Positions 58,035 to 64,000 of a DNA stretch of 64,000 nucleotides are shown piece by piece. The first letter of the stretch is position 1, and every line of letters starts with the position of its first letter. The notes under the pieces were generated by a model. It did no database searches. It was given only the letters and a program-made list of their open reading frames with translations, and had not been told where the DNA came from. Origin of the DNA: an uncultured Alphaproteobacteria bacterium (GTDB taxonomy: Bacteria; Pseudomonadota; Alphaproteobacteria; HIMB59; GCA-002718135); contig CABYHL010000003.1 of the NCBI GenBank assembly GCA_902518895.1, forward strand, positions 26,196-90,195, read 5' to 3'. The position numbers were made by a program, and so were the translations under genes.

Positions 58035-58355
58035 ATGAATGATGAAATTGATCCAATACTAGTTGGTGAAACTGACGATATTGAGGTTGGAACTGTGGAG
58101 AGTTTTGAACATGACGATGTTAATTATGCAGTTTATCATTTAGAGTCAGGTTTTTTTTGTACACAGGGAAACTGTAATTGCGAGGAAAAAGCACCTTTAA
58201 GTGAATCTGAAATTGAGGGAGAAGAGTTAGAATGTGTTGGTTGTGGCAATACATATAGTATCGTTTCAGGTGATTGTATTAGTGATCCTGAATTGGACGG
58301 TCTTAAGATCTTTGATATATCCGAAGAGGATGGAAATATTTACTTAAATATCTAA
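58035..58355 (+). CDS. Rieske-fold-like protein with Cys4 instead of Cys2His2 ligands
   Basis: VNYAVYHLESGFFCTQGNCNCEEKAPLSESEIEGEELECVGCGNTYSIVSGD aligns by eye to Rieske ferredoxins with CxH to CNC and CxxH to CVGC. Confidence 0.7.
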   Translation: MNDEIDPILVGETDDIEVGTVESFEHDDVNYAVYHLESGFFCTQGNCNCEEKAPLSESEIEGEELECVGCGNTYSIVSGDCISDPELDGLKIFDISEEDGNIYLNI

Positions 58356-59317
58356 CTGATAATATTAAGATTTATAATATTATTTTTGTTTAAATTTTTA
58401 CTTTTAGTCAAAAAATTAAAAACATTTTCACAAGACTCAATCGCCATTCTTTTCCTACATTCTAATGTTAATGCTGAATTATGAGGAGTTAACAAAGTAT
58501 TTTGTAATGAAAATAATTTGTGGTTATTTATTGGAGGTTCAATTTCAAAAACATCTAATCCCGCAGCAAAAATTTTTTTGTTTTTTAAAGCATCATATAA
58601 TGCATCTTCATTAACAATCCCACCACGAGCAGAATTAATAAGAATTAAATTTGATTTACAAATTTTAAATGAATTATAGGAAATCAAATCTTTAGTATTT
58701 TTATTTAAAGGCAAATGAATACTAATATAATCGGCAATTTTAAAACCCCTTTCCTTTTCTATTGGAATATAATTTAATTTTATTATTTCATCATTAGAGA
58801 CAAAAGGATCATGAATGTAAACTTCCATATCAAAAGCTAAACATCTTTTAGCTAAAGCTTTTCCAATTCTACCAAAACCTAAAATCAAAATTTTTTTTTG
58901 ATATAATTCAAAAAAATTAGGAAGTTTAGCTTTTTCTTTAAATTTATTATTTTTGACTAATTTATCTGATTCAAAAATATTTTTAGTCAAACAGAGCATC
59001 ATTGTCATTACATGCTCAGAAACACTAACTGAATTAGCTGTACCAGTTATTGCTAAAGCAATTTTATTTTCATTCAAAAAATTAGTATCAACATTGTCGT
59101 AACCAACACCATGCCTAGCTACAACTTTTAAGTTTTTTGCATTAGATAGAATGTTTTTGTTTAATTTCACTGTCCTAACAACAATGCCATCCACATCTTT
59201 TAATTCTTCTTTAAGCTGCTTCTCTTCCTTGTTTTCTGTAACAAAATACTCGATATTATTTTTCTCAAAAATTTCGAACCCACTTTTATGAATCTCTCCA
59301 ACAACTCCAACTTTCAT
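58352..59317 (-). CDS. D-2-hydroxyacid dehydrogenase (SerA-like family)
   Basis: VVARHGVGYDNVD, ILGFGRIGKALAKR, NSARGGIVNEDALYDAL, GLDVFEIEPP. Confidence 0.9.
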   Translation of the reverse strand: MKVGVVGEIHKSGFEIFEKNNIEYFVTENKEEKQLKEELKDVDGIVVRTVKLNKNILSNAKNLKVVARHGVGYDNVDTNFLNENKIALAITGTANSVSVSEHVMTMMLCLTKNIFESDKLVKNNKFKEKAKLPNFFELYQKKILILGFGRIGKALAKRCLAFDMEVYIHDPFVSNDEIIKLNYIPIEKERGFKIADYISIHLPLNKNTKDLISYNSFKICKSNLILINSARGGIVNEDALYDALKNKKIFAAGLDVFEIEPPINNHKLFSLQNTLLTPHNSALTLECRKRMAIESCENVFNFLTKSKNLNKNNIINLNIIS

Positions 59318-59401
59318 AAATTATTTATATTCTAAAATATTAAAAAAATAAATTGATTAACTCTTTAAATTATTTTTTTATTATAATAATATCAATTTTT
59401 T

Positions 59402-61261
59402 TTGGGAAAGGTACCTATGAAAACAGTTAGAATGTCATGTTCACATGCATTAATTAAATATTTAACAATGCAAAAAATTTTAATTAATAAAAAAAAAGAA
59501 CCTCTTTTTCCAGGCGCATTCGGTATTTATGGCCATGGTAATGTTGCTTGTATTGGACAAGCTATGGAAGAATATCAGAATGAACTTCCAGGATATAGGG
59601 GGCATCACGAACAAAATATGGCATTGACTGGTATTGCATACGCACGTGCAAAAAGAAGACAACAAATATTTGTTGCAACTTCATCTGTTGGACCGGGTTC
59701 TACTAATATGGTTACAGCTGCTGCAGTTGCATTAAGCAATAGACTTCCAATTTTACTTCTACCAGGAGATACATTTTCTAGTCGTTTTCCAGACCCTGTT
59801 TTACAACAAGTAGAACATTTTAACTCTCCTTCAGAAACTCAAAATGATTCATTTAAATCTGTATCAAGGTATTTTGATCGAATTACTAGACCTGAACAAA
59901 TTTTAACATCTTTACCACAAGCAATTAATGTAATGCTTGATCCTGCAGACTGTGGCCCAGCAGTAATTTCTATGTCGCAAGATGTTCAAGGAGAAGCGTA
60001 TGATTATCCTGAAATCTTTTTTGAAGAAAAAATTCATGAAATTAGAAGAATTCACCCTGATCCAAATCAAATACAAAAGGCAGCTGATAAATTAAAACAA
60101 TCTAAACAACCAATTATTATTTCAGGTGGAGGTGTTTTATATTCAGAAGCAGAAGAGGAGATTTCTGCTTTTGCAAAAAAACATAATATTCCTGTAACAG
60201 CAACTGTGATGGGTATTGGTTGTATGAATAAAGATGATCCTTATTATATTAGTGCAATTGGATGCTTAGGAGAAGGCTCATCTAATAACCTTGCTACTGA
60301 TACAGATTTAGCACTAGCTGTAGGAACAAAGTTAGGAGACTTTACAACTGGCTCTTGGACTAATTTTGAAAATGAAAATTTTCAACTTGTATCAATAAAC
60401 ACTTCACGATTTGATACTACAAAACATCGCGCAACTCCTGTAGTCAGTGATGCAAAAATTGGACTTCAAGAATTATCAAAAGCATTAGGAGATTGGAAAG
60501 CACCAGATAATTGGTACCAGCGTTCAATTGAGGAAAGAAATAAATGGGATGAATATGTTGCCAAAGAAAGTGGACCAACAAACCAAGAATTGCCTTCCTA
60601 TGCTCATGCTGTAGGTGCAGTCTATAGAAATTCAGACCCATCAGATATTGTAGTAACTGCAGCTGGAGGTTTAGTTGGTGAAGTGGTTCAAATATGGAAA
60701 CCTAAAGAACTAAATACTTTTGAAACTGAATGGGGATTTAGTTGTATGAGCTATGAAATATCAGGAGCACTTGGAATCAAAATGGCAAAACCTAAACAAG
60801 ATGTAATTGTATTTGTTGGTGATGGTTCATACCTCTTACAAAATAGCGACATCTACAGTTCAGTTTTATATGATAAAAAATTAATTATAGTTGTTTGTGA
60901 TAATGGTGGTCACATGGTTATTAATAGATTGCAACTAGCAAAAGGTGGGAATGAATATCTTTGCAATCTTAATGCTGCAAGAGCAACGAATATACAGTTT
61001 GTTGATTTTGAAGCTCACGCAAAAAGTATGGGGGCAAATGGTGAGACTGTTAAATCTATTTCAGAGTTAGAGGCCGCTTTCAAAAGAGCAAAAGAATCAG
61101 ACAAAACATATGTTATTTCTATGAAAACAGATGGGTATGAATGGTTAGAGGGGACAGCTTTCTGGGAAAGCCCAACACTCGAAGTAGATAATACCGAAGG
61201 TAAGAAATCAGCTCTTAATGAATTTTTAGAAGGAAAAAATAAACAACGTAAGGGCGTATAA
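59402..61261 (+). CDS. iolD: ThDP-dependent enzyme, trihydroxycyclohexane-1,2-dione hydrolase-like
   Basis: GAFGIYGHGNVACIGQAM, GHHEQNMALTGIAYARA, TSSVGPGSTNMVTAAAVA, FVGDGSYLLQNSD ThDP motif. Confidence 0.85.
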   Translation: MGKVPMKTVRMSCSHALIKYLTMQKILINKKKEPLFPGAFGIYGHGNVACIGQAMEEYQNELPGYRGHHEQNMALTGIAYARAKRRQQIFVATSSVGPGSTNMVTAAAVALSNRLPILLLPGDTFSSRFPDPVLQQVEHFNSPSETQNDSFKSVSRYFDRITRPEQILTSLPQAINVMLDPADCGPAVISMSQDVQGEAYDYPEIFFEEKIHEIRRIHPDPNQIQKAADKLKQSKQPIIISGGGVLYSEAEEEISAFAKKHNIPVTATVMGIGCMNKDDPYYISAIGCLGEGSSNNLATDTDLALAVGTKLGDFTTGSWTNFENENFQLVSINTSRFDTTKHRATPVVSDAKIGLQELSKALGDWKAPDNWYQRSIEERNKWDEYVAKESGPTNQELPSYAHAVGAVYRNSDPSDIVVTAAGGLVGEVVQIWKPKELNTFETEWGFSCMSYEISGALGIKMAKPKQDVIVFVGDGSYLLQNSDIYSSVLYDKKLIIVVCDNGGHMVINRLQLAKGGNEYLCNLNAARATNIQFVDFEAHAKSMGANGETVKSISELEAAFKRAKESDKTYVISMKTDGYEWLEGTAFWESPTLEVDNTEGKKSALNEFLEGKNKQRKGV

Positions 61262-61294
61262 AAATAACTTTTTTTTCTAAAATTTAAATATTGT

Positions 61295-62323
61295 ATGAGT
61301 CAAAACAAGCCTATAATTTTATTAGATCCATATCCCAGAACAATGGATCTACTTTTTTCTAAAGAAAATTTAAAATACTTAAAAAAAAATTTTAAACTTA
61401 TTACTGCTCCAAATAAAAATAAAAATAATTTTTATGAAAAGAATTTATCTAAGGCAGATTATATTTTTGGGCAACCGAATTTACCTTCATCTTTAATTGT
61501 TAAATCCACAAAACTTAAAGCCATATTTAATGTAGAGAGCAATTTTATGGACAATATGGATTATGATTATTGTTTTAAAAAAGGAATACATGTTTTAGCA
61601 ACATCTCCTGTGTTTGCTCAACCTGTTGCTGAAATGGCAATGGGTCTTACTTTATCTATAGCTAGAAGTATTCATATTGCTCACTCAGACTTTATTTCAA
61701 AAAAAGAAAAATATGGTGGTGCAATTAGTCAGAATAATTTTTTAATAAAAAATAAAACATTTGGTTTAATTGGTTTTGGTGATTTAGCAAGATCGCTTAC
61801 TCCTATACTAAAAGCATTCTCTAACAATATCATTGCCTATGATCCTTGGATTCCCAATAAAGAAATTGAAAAATTGGATGTTAAACCAACCAGTTTAAAT
61901 TTGTTACTCAAAAATTCTGACATCATTTATGTACTTGCATCCATTACTTCTTCTAATGAATCCATGATTAATTCTTCTAAGCTTAAAATAATAAAAGATG
62001 GATCAGTGTTTGTCTTAATGAGTAGAGCAGCCATAATTAATTTTGATGATTTTTATAATTTTTTAAAAAATAGAAATGTGTTTGCTGCCATTGATGTTTT
62101 TCCACAAGAACCATTTCCTAAAAATCATAAATTAAGAAAACTCAAAAATGTAATTTTTTCTCCGCATAGAGCTGGAGCATTAGACAGTGCATTCAAAGAG
62201 ATGGGTGAATTAGTAATTCAAGATTTAAAACTTATTTCAAAAGGCCTTCCACCTAAATTATGCAAAAAAGCTGAAAGAGAAACTGTTAAATATTTACGTT
62301 CAAAACCAGTTGATATTAATTAA
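61295..62323 (+). CDS. D-2-hydroxyacid dehydrogenase (second copy, divergent)
   Basis: FGLIGFGDLARSLTPILKAF, VLMSRAAIINFDDFYNFL, AIDVFPQEPF. Confidence 0.85.
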   Translation: MSQNKPIILLDPYPRTMDLLFSKENLKYLKKNFKLITAPNKNKNNFYEKNLSKADYIFGQPNLPSSLIVKSTKLKAIFNVESNFMDNMDYDYCFKKGIHVLATSPVFAQPVAEMAMGLTLSIARSIHIAHSDFISKKEKYGGAISQNNFLIKNKTFGLIGFGDLARSLTPILKAFSNNIIAYDPWIPNKEIEKLDVKPTSLNLLLKNSDIIYVLASITSSNESMINSSKLKIIKDGSVFVLMSRAAIINFDDFYNFLKNRNVFAAIDVFPQEPFPKNHKLRKLKNVIFSPHRAGALDSAFKEMGELVIQDLKLISKGLPPKLCKKAERETVKYLRSKPVDIN

Positions 62324-62343
62324 AAATTATTTAAAAATACACT

Positions 62344-63090
62344 ATGTCAGATAACTTAGTACTGGAAGCTAAATCAGTTTCGAAATTTTTTGGTACTATT
62401 ACAGCTCTTCAAAATGTAGATCTTCATTTAAATAAAGGCGAGGTTCTTGGTGTCGTAGGTGATAACGGTGCTGGAAAATCTACATTAATGAAAGTTTTAT
62501 CAGGATTATATAAGCCAAGCGAAGGTTCACTTTTTTTTGATAAAGAAAAGGTAACCTTAAATAGTCCCAGAGACTCACAAAATTTGGGCTTAGAAATGGT
62601 TTATCAAGATTTAGCACTAGCTGGGAATCTCCCTATAGGTGACAATATTTTTTTAGGAAGAGAGCCAACAAGAAAGGTCGGCCCTTTTAATTTTTTAGAT
62701 CATAAAAAAAGAAAACAATTAACTGAAGAGCATCTTGCAAAACTTAAAATAAACGTAAAGAGTGCTGATCAAAAGGTTGAAGAATTATCAGGCGGACAAA
62801 GACAAGCAGTTGCAATTGCTAGAGCTACAGCTTTTAACGCGAAAATTGTATTGATGGATGAACCAACGGCAGCACTTGCTGTTAAAGAAGTCGGAAAGGT
62901 TCTAGATTTAATTTTGAATCTAAAAAAATTAGGCGTTAGTGTAATAGTAATTAGTCATCGAATGGATGATATTTTTACTGTTTGTGATCGCGTAATGGCA
63001 TTATTTCAAGGTACAAACTTTGCTGAGTCTGAATTAAAAAATACTTCAAGAGATGAAGTGATTGGATGGATCATGGGGAAAAAAGATTAA
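62344..63090 (+). CDS. Sugar ABC transporter ATP-binding protein (single-domain, FrcA-like)
   Basis: VVGDNGAGKSTLMKVLSG, VEELSGGQRQAVAIARA, LMDEPTAAL. Confidence 0.92.
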   Translation: MSDNLVLEAKSVSKFFGTITALQNVDLHLNKGEVLGVVGDNGAGKSTLMKVLSGLYKPSEGSLFFDKEKVTLNSPRDSQNLGLEMVYQDLALAGNLPIGDNIFLGREPTRKVGPFNFLDHKKRKQLTEEHLAKLKINVKSADQKVEELSGGQRQAVAIARATAFNAKIVLMDEPTAALAVKEVGKVLDLILNLKKLGVSVIVISHRMDDIFTVCDRVMALFQGTNFAESELKNTSRDEVIGWIMGKKD

Positions 63091-64000
63091 TGGATAAGAA
63101 TCAAGAAACTTTATTTGTCAGACTTATTCCTTTCTTTGAAAGATATGGAATCTTATTACTTATCCTAATCATGATTGCCGTTTTGCATTTGTTGCAACCT
63201 GATGTGTTTTTATCATGGAGAAATGTTACAAATATTTTTAAACAAGTTTCTTGGCAGTCTATGTTAGCACTTGGTGTCTTTATGGTCATTGTAACTGCAG
63301 GTATAGATTTATCAGTCGGTTCAATTATTATGTTGTCATTAATGGGGCTTGCTATTGCTTCAAAAGCAGGAATGCCTTGGTACGTTGTCATGTTAGTTGC
63401 ACCGGCAATAGGATTTTTGTGTGGTATGTTTAATGGTATTGGAATTACCTTACTTAGAATGCCTCATCCATTTATTATGACATTGGGAACGCTGTATATT
63501 TTTAGAGGAATTGGAAACCTTATTTCTGGAGGTGTGCCAATAACAGGTTTTGCTGAACAGATAAGAGTTATTGGAAATGGTAAAATTAAACTAGATGTTT
63601 TTTTTGGAGAAGGGGCGCGAGAGTACATTCCCACAAGTTTAATTTTAATGATTGTTATATTCTTTATCTTTTGGGTTTTTTTAAATCATACACGAATAGG
63701 TAAATGGATTTATGCGATTGGTGGTAACCCTGGAGCAGCAAGAGCAGCAGGTATAAATGTAGATCGTATTTTAATCGTAGTTTACACCCTCTGTGGTTTC
63801 TTGGCTGGTATTGGAGGTTTAATTTTAGCTGGAAGAACGAATTCTGCTTATCCAAATGCTGGTTTACAATCTGAGCTAGATGCGATTGCAGCAGTTATTA
63901 TAGGTGGAGCAAGCTTCTTTGGGGGCAGAGGAACCGTTTTAGGTGTGTTTGCTGGAGTCATGATTATGGGTATACTCCGAAATGGTCTAAATCTAATGAA
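63090..64000 (+). CDS. Sugar ABC transporter permease (RbsC/FrcC family), partial at right edge
   Basis: Frame open to window end from ATG overlapping the ATPase stop (TAATG): MDKNQETLFVRLIPFFERYG...GVFMVIVTAGIDLSVGSIIMLSLMG...AIGGNPGAARAAGINVDRI...AAVIIGGASFFGGRGTVLG. Missing from the ORF track because no stop is present. Confidence 0.93.
   Translation, partial: MDKNQETLFVRLIPFFERYGILLLILIMIAVLHLLQPDVFLSWRNVTNIFKQVSWQSMLALGVFMVIVTAGIDLSVGSIIMLSLMGLAIASKAGMPWYVVMLVAPAIGFLCGMFNGIGITLLRMPHPFIMTLGTLYIFRGIGNLISGGVPITGFAEQIRVIGNGKIKLDVFFGEGAREYIPTSLILMIVIFFIFWVFLNHTRIGKWIYAIGGNPGAARAAGINVDRILIVVYTLCGFLAGIGGLILAGRTNSAYPNAGLQSELDAIAAVIIGGASFFGGRGTVLGVFAGVMIMGILRNGLNLM

Noticed and set aside
63101-63433. 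ORFs 63101-63391 (-) and 63251-63433 (+)
   Set aside because: Overlap the partial RbsC-family permease that runs off the window end.

Overview
AT-rich, gene-dense chromosomal window that looks like a streamlined marine-type alphaproteobacterium. The taxon is inferred from gene content and synteny only. Most of it is core metabolism: a TCA block (sdhCDAB-mdh-sucCD-sucAB-lpd), the F1 ATP synthase operon (atpHAGDC), rplU-rpmA-obgE-proBA-nadD-rsfS-ctpA-rppH, metXW, an aromatic/histidine aminotransferase region, argH-lptM-lysA, a beta-oxidation-like enzyme plus acyl-CoA ligase plus metY cluster, and coq7/dsbB. The last ~11 kb (galTE to the right edge) is a sugar/polyol catabolism region: SDR, FAH-family hydrolase, alpha-hydroxy-acid dehydrogenase, Rieske-like protein, IolD-like protein, two D-2-hydroxyacid dehydrogenases and a RbsC/FrcC-type ABC transporter. 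No mobile elements, CRISPR arrays, rRNA or defence islands were seen. One tRNA (Leu-CAA) is present. Most notable observations: (1) an unassigned, apparently structured RNA at about 4342-4481, with a closing stem, two 8-bp hairpins and a possible loop-loop interaction; (2) a Rieske-fold-like protein in which both His ligands appear replaced by Cys (CNC...CVGC); (3) a single-ORF chorismate mutase-HisC fusion; (4) a SAM-II riboswitch candidate upstream of metX; (5) a protein gene that ends inside an antisense tRNA-Leu gene; (6) convergent gene pairs that repeatedly interlock by 4 nt at their stop codons. No database search or folding program was run; all calls are by eye.
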